The notes under the pieces are model-generated. The model was not told the DNA's origin and did no database searches. It saw only the letters and a list, made by a program, of their open reading frames with translations. Source: Oscillospiraceae bacterium (GTDB lineage Bacteria; Bacillota; Clostridia; Oscillospirales; CAG-272). From it: 64,000 bases of DNA. Position numbers and translations under genes: made by a program. The stretch covers positions 1 through 64,000 of the forward strand of contig SVUJ01000010.1 in assembly GCA_015063305.1 (NCBI GenBank), written 5' to 3'. Below, piece after piece: positions 57,065 through 64,000 of this stretch (position 1 is its first letter; each line of letters begins with the position of its first letter).

Positions 57065-58320
57065 GAAAATCTTACTTTGAGGCAGATATACTCTTGCCCG
57101 ATTTCAATAAATACTCCCCCGAAAAATGGGCTGTCGTAGCCTGTGACCAGTTTACCAGCGAGCCCGAATATTGGGAGGGCGCGGAGAAGGTTGTGGGAGA
57201 TGCCCCGTCCACACTCAGAATGATACTTCCCGAGGTCTATCTCTCGCAGAGCGAGGAGAGGATACCCGAAATAAACGCCGAGATGGAAAAGTATACAAGC
57301 GGCGTTCTTGAAAAACACGAGGACGCTATGATATACGTCGAGCGTACTCAGTCGGACGGAAGTGTGCGCCGAGGAGTGGTACTTGCCATAGACCTTGAGT
57401 GTTACGATTACACAAAGGGGGCGGATACGCTCATAAGAGCTACCGAGGCAACTGTTATCGAGCGAATTCCCCCAAGAGTTGCGATAAGAAGGGGAGCCTC
57501 GGTAGAGCTTCCGCACGTTATGCTTCTTATAGATGACCCGAAGAAGACGGTTATCGAGCCTCTGTCAAACACGGTAAATTCCGAGCTGCTGTACGATTTT
57601 GAACTTATGCTCGGCGGTGGGCATATCACGGGAACGCTTATCGGTAAAGAGGATAAGGCAAGGATATCCAAGGCGCTTGATGCCCTTATCACACCCGAGG
57701 CTATGCAGGATAAATACAGCAACTCAGCTCTCGGTGCGCTTTTGTTTGCCGTTGGCGACGGAAATCATTCACTTGCCACCGCAAAGGCTCTTTACGAGGA
57801 GATAAAGGCGGAGATAGGAGAGGACAAGGCGGCAGACCACCCTGCGAGATACGCCCTCGTTGAGATCGTAAATATCCACGACGACGCGCTTAAATTTGAG
57901 CCCATATACAGAATTATGACGGGAGTAGAGCCGATGGCGGTTGTAAACGCTCTTTCGGAGTACGCCTCAAAGCTTTTGGGTGATGGCTCGGCTCAGACTG
58001 TGAACTATATCTTTGGAGATACCAAGGGAAGTATAGTTATCGAAAGACCCGAGCAGCAGTTGGCTGTTGGAACTCTGCAAAACTTCATTGACGAATATAT
58101 ATCACAGCACAAGGGCGCTGAGGTCGATTATATCCACGGTGAGGAGTCGGTCGAGGCTCTTGCCAAAAAGGATAACAGCATAGGCTTTATCTTTGACGGT
58201 ATGGAGAAATCCCAGCTTTTCAAAACGGTTATATTTGACGGCGCGCTCCCTAGAAAGACATTCTCTATGGGACACGCAGTAGATAAGCGCTACTACCTCG
58301 AGTGCAGAAAAATAAAATAA
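57061..58320 (+). CDS. DUF1015 family protein
   Basis: A 419-residue DUF1015 protein, widespread but of unknown function, with kinase-like features proposed for related proteins. Recognisable segments are WAVVACDQFTSEPEYW, YVERTQSDGSVRRGVVLAIDL, LLIDDPKKTVIEP, FAVGDGNHSLATAKALYE and the GEESVEALAKKDNSIGFIF end. Start ATG 57061 overlaps the GDPD stop (ATGA). It closes the operon, followed by a strong terminator. Confidence 0.88.
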   Translation: MRKSYFEADILLPDFNKYSPEKWAVVACDQFTSEPEYWEGAEKVVGDAPSTLRMILPEVYLSQSEERIPEINAEMEKYTSGVLEKHEDAMIYVERTQSDGSVRRGVVLAIDLECYDYTKGADTLIRATEATVIERIPPRVAIRRGASVELPHVMLLIDDPKKTVIEPLSNTVNSELLYDFELMLGGGHITGTLIGKEDKARISKALDALITPEAMQDKYSNSALGALLFAVGDGNHSLATAKALYEEIKAEIGEDKAADHPARYALVEIVNIHDDALKFEPIYRIMTGVEPMAVVNALSEYASKLLGDGSAQTVNYIFGDTKGSIVIERPEQQLAVGTLQNFIDEYISQHKGAEVDYIHGEESVEALAKKDNSIGFIFDGMEKSQLFKTVIFDGALPRKTFSMGHAVDKRYYLECRKIK

Positions 58321-58321
58321 C

Positions 58322-58361
58322 AAAGAGCTCCGAGCGGTTCAAACCGCTCGGAGCTCTTTTA
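58322..58361 (+). terminator. Terminator of the nudix operon
   Basis: AAAGAGCTCCGAGCGGTTT-type 18-bp perfect stem (58322-58339 with 58342-58359) and a T-run. Confidence 0.9.
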
Positions 58362-58395
58362 TCTATTATCTATTATCTTTTATCTTTTATCTTAT
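58360..58395 (+). repeat. Short tandem repeat (TATCTAT/TTTATC units)
   Basis: About five imperfect heptamer units built from TTATCTA and TTTATC lie between the terminator and the aminotransferase stop, reaching its last codons. They may vary in number between strains. Confidence 0.6.
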
Positions 58396-59609
58396 TCCTG
58401 TACGTATCCGTCAAGGAATTCGCCCATTCTTCTCATAGCGTCGCCGAGGATCTCAGGCTGAGGAAGCATTACTATTCTGAAGTGGTCGGGTTCCTTCCAG
58501 TCAAATCCGCTTCCGGGAACCATCAGGATATTGGTTGCGTGCAAAAGATCTCTTGCAAACTTCTTGTCGTTGGTGATGTTGAATTTCTTGATGTCAAGCT
58601 TGGGGAAGAGATAGAATGCCGCGCTGTTCTTAACAAAGGATATTCCATCTATCTTGGAGAGGGCGTTTACAGTAGCCTCTCTCTGCTCGTATATACGTCC
58701 ACCGGGAGATACCATCGACGTGGGAGTTTCCATATCCGCCATAGCTGCGGGGATAACGAGCTGTGCAAGGGCGTTCGCGCAAAGTCTCATAGAGGTGAGC
58801 TTAACGATACCCTGCTTATATTCCGCTGTAAGCTCCTTAGGTCCGCTTATAAGCATCCAACCGCAACGGTATCCGCACAGGCAGTGGGACTTTGAAAGAC
58901 CGTTCATAGTTACGATGGGGAGATCGGGAGCGAGAGCGGCGATAGAGGTATGTACAAGACCGTCCATTACCAAGCGGTCGTATATCTCATCGGAGAAGAT
59001 GAGAATACCAAACTCTCTTGCAAGATCTGCGATCTTGAGGAGGAGCTCATCGGGATAAAGAGCGCCTGTGGGGTTGTTGGGGTTTATCAAAACGATAGCG
59101 CGGGTCTTGGGGGTTATCTTCGAGCGTATATCAGCAACGTCGGGATACCAATTCGAGCTTTCGTCACAGGTATAGAAAACGGGAGTTCCGCCCGCTATAC
59201 GTACAGAGTTGCCCCAAAGCGAATAGCTGGGAGAGGGAACGAGCACCTCGTCACCGGGGTTTATGAGGGGCAGGAGCGCAAAGGAAACGACCTCGCTGAC
59301 ACCGTTACCGATGAAAACGTCATCGGGGTATATATTAACGATACCCTTGCTCTTATGGTACTCACAGATAGCCTCTCTTGCGTCGGGCATACCGCGGAAA
59401 TCGCAGTATCCGACAGCCTTGTTCTCATATCCCTCGATAGCCTTTCTTATGCTCTCGGGAAGACCGAAGCCGAACGCTGCGGGGTTACCTGTGTTGAGCT
59501 TGAGTACGTTTATACCGCGGCTCTGCATCTCCATCGCTTCAACAAAAAGCGGACCTCTGATATCGGAATGGACCTTTTCCATTCTGTCTGCGCAAGTGAT
59601 TATATTCAT
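58392..59609 (-). CDS. Alanine-type aminotransferase, class I/II
   Basis: A 405-residue PLP aminotransferase close to AlaA/YfbQ, which makes alanine from pyruvate with glutamate. It opens with DIRGPLFVEAMEM, has NTGNPAAFGF, PSPSYSLWG, NPNNPTGA (cofactor Asn), SDEIYDRLV and the lysine in NGLSKSHCLCGYRCGW with the carboxylate Arg nearby. The end is PEILGDAMRRMGEFL. Start ATG 59609; its promoter is TTGACT/TACAAT just upstream. Monocistronic. Confidence 0.92.
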   Translation of the reverse strand: MNIITCADRMEKVHSDIRGPLFVEAMEMQSRGINVLKLNTGNPAAFGFGLPESIRKAIEGYENKAVGYCDFRGMPDAREAICEYHKSKGIVNIYPDDVFIGNGVSEVVSFALLPLINPGDEVLVPSPSYSLWGNSVRIAGGTPVFYTCDESSNWYPDVADIRSKITPKTRAIVLINPNNPTGALYPDELLLKIADLAREFGILIFSDEIYDRLVMDGLVHTSIAALAPDLPIVTMNGLSKSHCLCGYRCGWMLISGPKELTAEYKQGIVKLTSMRLCANALAQLVIPAAMADMETPTSMVSPGGRIYEQREATVNALSKIDGISFVKNSAAFYLFPKLDIKKFNITNDKKFARDLLHATNILMVPGSGFDWKEPDHFRIVMLPQPEILGDAMRRMGEFLDGYVQE

Positions 59610-59642
59610 ATAGACACCGTCCTTTAAAAAAATTACTAAATA

Positions 59643-59671
59643 ATTGTAACACAGGCGACAAAAAAAGTCAA
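59643..59671 (-). promoter_or_regulatory. Promoter of the aminotransferase gene
   Basis: On the minus strand TTGACT (59671-59666) and TACAAT (59648-59643), 17-bp spacer. Confidence 0.75.
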
Positions 59672-59766
59672 GAACAACTATAAAATTATAAACACACTAT
59701 ATTGAATATTGGGGTGCTTGCATTTTTGATAAAACAGGGTCAAAATTTTAGTGTATAATTAAAGAA

Positions 59767-59805
59767 AAAAGCAATATCAAACCCGAGAGGGAATGATATT
59801 GCCTT
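59767..59805. terminator. Repeated terminator, copy 1 (end of the regulator gene)
   Basis: GCAATATCA (59771-59779) and TGATATTGC (59794-59802) pair around AACCCGAGAGGGAA. On the minus strand it ends in TTTTTTC, serving the regulator gene. Nearly the same sequence, in the same orientation, lies at 61698-61742. Confidence 0.85.
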
Positions 59806-59808
59806 GTT

Positions 59809-60051
59809 TTATTTTATTTCCTGTTCTAATTTTCTGAATTCCTCTGTATCAAAGAAGTCAATAAGCGAGATTCCAAATCCGTCACAAAGCATTTTTAGCG
59901 TGACTATGCCGGGATTTTGGCTCTTTCCGTAAAGAATATTTTTGATAGATGAAGGGGGAACTGCCGATTCCATAGCTAATCTGTGGATAGACATATTTCT
60001 TTCACCGAGTAATTGTAAAAGCCTGTTTTTTACCGCAGTACAAGTGTCCAT
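59809..60051 (-). CDS. XRE-family HTH transcriptional regulator
   Basis: An 80-residue single-domain Cro/C1-type regulator. The helix-turn-helix lies around MSIHRLAMESAVPPSSIKNILYG (residues about 20-42, helix 2-turn-helix 3), followed by IVTLKMLCDGFGISLIDFF. Start ATG 60051 after AAGGAGG, which fixes it; the open frame continues 49 codons upstream through the divergent promoter and is not coding. It is divergent from a membrane protein gene, and an inverted repeat lies between them, so it probably represses both. Confidence 0.88.
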   Translation of the reverse strand: MDTCTAVKNRLLQLLGERNMSIHRLAMESAVPPSSIKNILYGKSQNPGIVTLKMLCDGFGISLIDFFDTEEFRKLEQEIK

Positions 60052-60081
60052 TTTGTCCTCCTTAAAAATATTTGGTCTAAT

Positions 60082-60114
60082 TATAGCCCATTTCTCTTGA
60101 CAAAGTGGGCTATA
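60082..60114. promoter_or_regulatory. Probable operator of the XRE regulator
   Basis: TATAGCCCA (60082-60090) and TGGGCTATA (60106-60114) form a 9-bp perfect inverted repeat 15 bases apart, enclosing the -35 box. A further half-like TATAGGCTA lies at 60125-60133. Confidence 0.7.
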
Positions 60115-60125
60115 TATGATACAAT
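60097..60125 (+). promoter_or_regulatory. Promoter of the membrane protein gene at 60161
   Basis: TTGACA 60097-60102 and TACAAT 60120-60125, 17-bp spacer. The inverted repeat overlaps it. A minus-strand TATAAT (60085-60080) could serve the regulator gene. Confidence 0.82.
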
Positions 60126-60160
60126 ATAGGCTACAAATAGACTGTCCAAAGGAGTAAGTT

Positions 60161-61219
60161 ATGAAACAAAAAAACAAATTTTCAACTATTTTATACATAT
60201 TCTTGCTTACGGTCGTGCCGCAGGCAGTAGTGCTTTGTGTAGTCGCGAGCGTCGGCTGCTGGGCATATTGGTGGTATAAAACTCAGAATTGGCTTCAGAT
60301 GATGTTGAGCCTTGTTGGCTTTATCACTATGATATTCTTTTTTATATGTGTATCCGTTTTTGTTCATTCCTACGGATTGTCGGTGTTTTCAAGCACGACA
60401 AAAGATCTGAACGCAAGCGATTACGAAGGAAAGCCCGTGAAAGAATATTCACTCCGCGTTGGAAGAAGAAACACGTTGACGGGAAAAACACCCATCTACG
60501 TAAAGGAGCGGGAGAGACGCCGCAACGGTTTACTTGTGATGGTGGGATTTCATGCCATCATTGTTGGTTTGACGGGTGTGTTCAAATTTGTCATTGAGTC
60601 ATTGCGCGTTTCTTTTTCTCGGAGAAGACAGGCGGATTGGGAGACTTGTCGGGAGGATATACAGGACAAGATACTTGGAGAGGGTGTTTTTGGTTTTTTC
60701 AAAATGCCGATCATTTGTACAATGATCTTTTGTATTCTGTGGGCTACGCTCGGTGGACTTACTTGGGGCTTTGAATCAAAGTATTCTCACGAGAACATCG
60801 ACATTGAGATAACAGAGATTTCGCAGGGTGAGCTGAACGGTATGCGAGCTTCGGTATCACTCAAAGCAAAGGTTACGAACAACTCGAAGGAAAAGATAGA
60901 TTATGCTAAGGGCACACTGTACATAAAGGATGCCAAAGGAGATCTTCTCTTCCAGTGTAAGCTCACAATACAGTTGCCATTTAATCACCCAAACGGTGAG
61001 TTTATGGAGAAGTCGCAAACCTATGAGCTTTCTTGGAATCTCAACGGAGATCCAAACAATGAAGGAATGATGACTTTATATAATTCGGAACTTGAGGATC
61101 TGGAAATAAGCTTTGCGTTCCAAGAAATAAAATACGGTGAAAAGACCTTGCTGAGCGATCCCAAAGTCGTTGATCTTTTGGGAAGCGATCCGATAGTGAT
61201 AAAAGAATCCGAAAAATAA
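60161..61219 (+). CDS. Membrane protein with C-terminal Ig-like/LEA-like domain, unknown
   Basis: A 352-residue protein. Four hydrophobic segments (about residues 10-35, 45-72, 120-145 and 178-200), with a basic cytoplasmic stretch between 2 and 3 (RRNTLTGKT, KERERRR) and another (SFSRRRQ). The last 150 residues are a beta-rich domain opening IDIEITEISQGELNGMRASVSLKAKVTNNSKEKIDYA, like domains with LEA14/FxLYD character that lie outside the membrane. I do not recognise a family function. SD AAAGGAG at 60149-60155 and promoter under the XRE operator. Confidence 0.65.
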   Translation: MKQKNKFSTILYIFLLTVVPQAVVLCVVASVGCWAYWWYKTQNWLQMMLSLVGFITMIFFFICVSVFVHSYGLSVFSSTTKDLNASDYEGKPVKEYSLRVGRRNTLTGKTPIYVKERERRRNGLLVMVGFHAIIVGLTGVFKFVIESLRVSFSRRRQADWETCREDIQDKILGEGVFGFFKMPIICTMIFCILWATLGGLTWGFESKYSHENIDIEITEISQGELNGMRASVSLKAKVTNNSKEKIDYAKGTLYIKDAKGDLLFQCKLTIQLPFNHPNGEFMEKSQTYELSWNLNGDPNNEGMMTLYNSELEDLEISFAFQEIKYGEKTLLSDPKVVDLLGSDPIVIKESEK

Positions 61220-61260
61220 CAAGACCCTAAAAAATTCATATAGATAAAAAGGAGACTAAA

Positions 61261-61695
61261 ATGGGAATTAAAGACTTTTTTAAGAAATTGAAAGAAGACA
61301 ATCAAGGATTTTTGTCAACCATGTCACGAATGAACGGCGCGGGACTTCTTGGTGAAGTAAACCACGGAATAAAGGACGGTGATTTTTGGGACGGCGCTTA
61401 CGTGAACATAGAAAAAGACAAAAACGATGGAAAGGAAAAGGGCGTTATCTACGGTTCAGCTCAAAAGGATTATTGGTTTACCAAAGAGGACGTTACCGAC
61501 ATCTCTTTGGTAGAAAAAGAAAAGCTTTACGATGAGCCCGTTATTAATCAAGGTCAAAGTAAGGTTGCAGCTTTCCGTTATCGCATAACCTTTGCAGACG
61601 GAAAGAAGGCTCAGTTCGATATTCTGATGACAAAATTAGAGCGTTTTTCCGATTTCTTTGGCGCGGAGCTTCCTGACATGAGCAAGTATCAGTAA
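61261..61695 (+). CDS. Hypothetical soluble protein
   Basis: A 144-residue protein of unknown family. It opens GIKDFFKKLKEDNQGF (amphipathic, could touch membrane), has a middle DFWDGAYVNIEKD and a conserved-looking IYGSAQKDYWFTKEDV segment, and ends FRYRITFADGKKAQFDILMTKLERF, a beta-hairpin pattern. Start ATG 61261 after AAGGAGAC, 41 bases after the membrane protein, so the two form one transcript under the XRE operator. Confidence 0.6.
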   Translation: MGIKDFFKKLKEDNQGFLSTMSRMNGAGLLGEVNHGIKDGDFWDGAYVNIEKDKNDGKEKGVIYGSAQKDYWFTKEDVTDISLVEKEKLYDEPVINQGQSKVAAFRYRITFADGKKAQFDILMTKLERFSDFFGAELPDMSKYQ

Positions 61696-61697
61696 AC

Positions 61698-61742
61698 AAA
61701 AAGGCAATGTCAAACCCAAGAGGGAATGATATTGCCTTTTTT
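61698..61742 (+). terminator. Repeated terminator, copy 2
   Basis: GGCAATGTC and GATATTGCC pair around AAACCCAAGAGGGAAT, flanked by A5 and T6. It is a close copy of 59767-59805 in the same orientation, ending the membrane-protein operon. Confidence 0.88.
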
Positions 61743-61768
61743 ACGGATTATTTACAAATTGCGTTCAG

Positions 61769-61797
61769 TTGACATATACTCAAAATTTTGATATAAT
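61769..61797 (+). promoter_or_regulatory. Sigma-A promoter
   Basis: TTGACA 61769-61774 and TATAAT 61792-61797, 17-bp spacer. Confidence 0.85.
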
Positions 61798-61858
61798 ATA
61801 GTGACTATCAAAGGTAATTAAGAAGTTTATAGATAATAATTGACAAAAGGGATTTCAG

Positions 61859-62467
61859 ATGAAGGAATTAAAAGAAAAAGCACAAGCCTTAATTGATAAA
61901 TATACTCCCGAGCTTTCGAGTAAAGGCTTAAAAATATTGCTTTCCAAGCGATATTTTGAGTCGGAGGTTGGAGAGAGATCGGGAGGACATGGTGTCTGCG
62001 CAATAATCTTTAATTCAATAGATCGTGCGCGAGATCATAAAGAAGAAAAGAAAAAAGGATATAACTACGAAAAAAACAAATATCATTATTTTATTCTTAC
62101 GCTATGTCCGACTGAAAAAAATGCTTTTAGGCGGGAGGAATGCCGAGAATATGCTTTTATTCTGAAAAAGGTAGAGAGGGCGCATGTTGGACAAGAGCCA
62201 CGCAGAGTTCTTTATCGCGAAGAAAAGATTTTATCAAAAATTGAGAAACAGATACTAAAAATCTTGAAGAAGGCAGAAAAAAGTTCGGCTCAAAAGGTGT
62301 GTCAAAATAATATCATCGATGCTTTCCGATATGCAATGACTGCAAAGTATGAATATAAAGAAAGATTTTTAGGGAAAGAGAGTTTTTCATGGGAAATGAT
62401 ATTTATTTCTGCTTTTTGTGTTTTGGTTTTCGGAAGTATGTTTATAATATGGCTTTTTACAAAATAA
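61859..62467 (+). CDS. Tail-anchored hypothetical protein
   Basis: A 202-residue, Lys/Glu-rich protein with one hydrophobic segment at the C-terminus (about residues 181-198, FISAFCVLVFGSMFIIWLF), so probably cytoplasmic and anchored by its tail. A GHGVCAIIFNS stretch and a RRVLYREEKIL segment may be core strands. No family recognised. Start ATG 61859; the upstream GGGATTTCAG is a poor ribosome binding site, but the promoter is good. Confidence 0.6.
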   Translation: MKELKEKAQALIDKYTPELSSKGLKILLSKRYFESEVGERSGGHGVCAIIFNSIDRARDHKEEKKKGYNYEKNKYHYFILTLCPTEKNAFRREECREYAFILKKVERAHVGQEPRRVLYREEKILSKIEKQILKILKKAEKSSAQKVCQNNIIDAFRYAMTAKYEYKERFLGKESFSWEMIFISAFCVLVFGSMFIIWLFTK

Positions 62468-62567
62468 TTCACACCAATAGACAAACTTTTATTGGGATAT
62501 AGATTACGGAAGATGCTCCGATTGTGCAAAACGGATGAACAGGTAACTCCAAGGAGGTAGAACGATA

Positions 62568-63431
62568 ATGCTCATACAAAAGCAAGATTGCAAAATGGAT
62601 GTTGACGTGGATAAAACAATAGAATATTATCGTGAACACGCTCTTTGCGATTGTCCCGCTTGCCGTAATTTTTATGTACAAGCGGAAACAGCTTTGCTGA
62701 AGCTCAAGGAGTTCTTTTCTGAACTTGGCGTAGATATTTCACGACCCGATGAAACAAGCTGGGATGTGGTGGACGGTATAGCTGACTATTTCTTTGTCGC
62801 TTATACCGTAAGCGGCAAGGTGTTGGAATACGATAAATACGAGATCGATCTGCAAGACGGCGATTTGTTTTTAAATGTCGTTATCGATGATCATTACATT
62901 CCCAACGAGCAGAAGAATGAATATTTCGTTATCTCTGTTTACGGAATTAATCTGCCGTGGGTTTTAGATGAACCGCTTCCTGATGCAAAGCCATTTATGA
63001 AAACTGTTACAGAAGTAAAAAACAGTTTTTGGAGCAAACTCACAAAAATACTTTTCAAGAAAGCAGAAAAATCCAATAATATTCATCAACCTATACCATC
63101 TTGGGAAAATATTGTTGAATGGCTATATGATAAGGATTTAGACGCGTTCAGAGATGAGGTGACACGGGTAATATATTCAAAAGACAAATCTATGCGATAT
63201 GTGATATTAAAAGATGATAAGGGGTATTTTACATATCAGCTTGAAGTAATATATCAATTTAACGAAGAAGAGTGGCAATACATTTGTAAAGACGATACTA
63301 CTTTACCCGCAATGTGGGAAACCTATAGAGGCGCTGGGGGTAAATCGATTTTTAATAGTGAAAGAGAGTTGTTAAAAAGTCTTGCGTTTGAGCCTGAATA
63401 CAAGAAGTATTTTTCGGGCGATGAAATATAG
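62568..63431 (+). CDS. Hypothetical two-domain protein with CDCPACR motif
   Basis: A 287-residue soluble protein. The first part (about 1-145) carries HALCDCPACRNFY then LGVDISRPDET, similar in style to a family of small clostridial proteins with CDCPYCRN motifs that I remember as possible immunity proteins. The second part (about 165-287), joined by a Lys-rich linker, reads VTRVIYSKDKSMRYVILKDDKGYFTYQLEVIYQF, LPAMWETY and a KSLAFEPEYKKYF end, a separate module found alone elsewhere. Start ATG 62568 after AAGGAGG. No toxin gene is seen beside it. Confidence 0.6.
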   Translation: MLIQKQDCKMDVDVDKTIEYYREHALCDCPACRNFYVQAETALLKLKEFFSELGVDISRPDETSWDVVDGIADYFFVAYTVSGKVLEYDKYEIDLQDGDLFLNVVIDDHYIPNEQKNEYFVISVYGINLPWVLDEPLPDAKPFMKTVTEVKNSFWSKLTKILFKKAEKSNNIHQPIPSWENIVEWLYDKDLDAFRDEVTRVIYSKDKSMRYVILKDDKGYFTYQLEVIYQFNEEEWQYICKDDTTLPAMWETYRGAGGKSIFNSERELLKSLAFEPEYKKYFSGDEI

Positions 63432-63472
63432 ACAGCCTTTTAGACTAAAATCAAATACTTTTCGGACAAAAG

Positions 63473-63532
63473 ACTGTTGTCCCTTACCTGACACACTTGT
63501 GGTGAATGTTCTGTAAGGGACAACGGTTTTTT
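63473..63532 (+). terminator. Terminator
   Basis: GTTGTCCCTTAC (in 63473-63487) pairs with GTAAGGGACAAC (in 63513-63527) over a 25-base loop, then T6. Confidence 0.78.
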
Positions 63533-63799
63533 ATTGAATTTTACATTTTGCCAGTAGGGGCGAACTGTGTTCGCCCGCGGGCGTTCAAAGAACGCCCCCT
63601 ACGGGTTTGATAAATCATTTCTTGTAGGGCGGGAGTAAACTGTCAAGAGTAACATTGTAAACCCCCGCCCTACGATTTGCGACGCCGGATTGCATATCCG
63701 CCCGTGTCATCCTTGAGCAAGTCGCCCCACGGGATTCTTCGCTTGCGCTCAAGAATGACTGTCGTGTGGCGATGCCGCGAAGGATCTCGGGCGGCGCGG
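63533..63799. repeat. Intergenic dispersed repeats
   Basis: No gene seen. Inverted pieces: GGGGCGAAC/GTTCGCCC near 63556-63577, GGGCGTTC/GAACGCCCC near 63580-63600, TGTAGGGCGGG/CCCGCCCTAC near 63630-63673. The composition is GC-rich compared with the genes to its left and resembles the intergenic repeats near 53.2 kb. Confidence 0.55.
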
Positions 63800-64000
63800 T
63801 CAGGACGCCAGATCCCCCATTTGATTTAGCATATTCTCAATGAATATTCCGTACCCCGTGGTGGGGTCGTTGATCAGCACGTGGGTCACAGCGCCCACTA
63901 TCTTACCGTCTTGGATTATCGGCGAGCCCGACATTCCTTGTATTATTCCGCCCGTTTTGTTTATCAGATCGGGGTCGGTTATCTTTACCGTGAAGCACTT
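63800..64000 (-). CDS. spoIVB: Stage IV sporulation protein B, C-terminal part (cut by window edge)
   Basis: The last 66 residues of an S55-family serine protease. [14 protein letters not shown] contains the catalytic Ser, and the run [21 protein letters not shown] is characteristic of SpoIVB, which is secreted from the forespore to trigger pro-sigma-K processing. The reading frame runs from the edge to TGA (63802-63800). It is the clearest sign that the organism carries sporulation genes. Confidence 0.93.
   Translation of the reverse strand, partial: KCFTVKITDPDLINKTGGIIQGMSGSPIIQDGKIVGAVTHVLINDPTTGYGIFIENMLNQMGDLAS

Noticed and set aside
58360-58395. CRISPR-like short repeats
   Set aside because: Units are about seven bases, AT-only, without spacers; a simple tandem repeat. 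No CRISPR array or cas gene is seen anywhere in the window.
60052-60198. 49-codon N-terminal extension of the XRE regulator
   Set aside because: It would run through the divergent promoter and operator; AAGGAGG just before ATG 60051 fixes the start.

Overview
The window looks like chromosome of a Gram-positive, probably spore-forming anaerobe of the class Clostridia. The evidence is the C-terminal end of SpoIVB at the right edge, a RicT (YaaT) homologue after holB, pyruvate phosphate dikinase, lipoproteins with Gram-positive-style lipoboxes, and very regular sigma-A promoters (TTGACA, about 17 bp, TATAAT) ahead of AGGAGG-type ribosome binding sites. A gut or other uncultured clostridial lineage is plausible, but I cannot place it further.

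Layout. 1-4.8 kb: small membrane or hypothetical genes, a calcium/sodium-type exchanger behind a yybP-ykoY (manganese) riboswitch, and an orphan amino-acid-type binding lipoprotein. 4.8-8.2 kb: a GH39 glycosidase, then a two-gene unit of a helical-bundle protein and a Rieske-type FAD oxidoreductase. 8.3-17.5 kb: housekeeping genes (typA, a HAD phosphatase, cysteine desulfurase, a two-repeat lipoprotein, murD, a YbaK-like deacylase, a solitary GyrB-like topoisomerase subunit). 17.5-21.8 kb: a minus-strand sugar-type operon (FucI/AraA-like isomerase, MFS transporter, ceramidase-like hydrolase).

22-33 kb is the most accessory-looking part: an SGNH hydrolase, tRNA-Ser, a mobile-element-type ParB behind a terminator-like leader, then a compact type IV pilus operon. 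That operon has a promoter with a long structured leader, a 35-residue membrane microprotein coupled to a pilin with a beta-helix-like body, a second pilin, an internal terminator, three minor pilin-like proteins, PilM, prepilin peptidase, PilC and PilB. It has no visible PilT, PilN or PilO. This is my best candidate for something undescribed.

33-53 kb is core: ppdK, pth-mfd-foldase lipoprotein, a TPP riboswitch with thiT, RNase P RNA, an RNA methyltransferase, a Cu/Zn superoxide dismutase, holB-ricT, nnrD, yceD-rpmF, a trigger-factor-like lipoprotein with dut, a PTS enzyme-I-like protein that seems to lack its catalytic histidine, and tRNA-Arg with an unusual inverted copy of its 3' end. 53-59.6 kb: rnhA, a nudix-transporter-GDPD-DUF1015 operon and an aminotransferase. 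59.7-63.5 kb: a small regulator/membrane-protein module bracketed by two copies of the same terminator, and two hypothetical genes. The window ends in spoIVB. I see no CRISPR array, rRNA operon or recognisable transposase.
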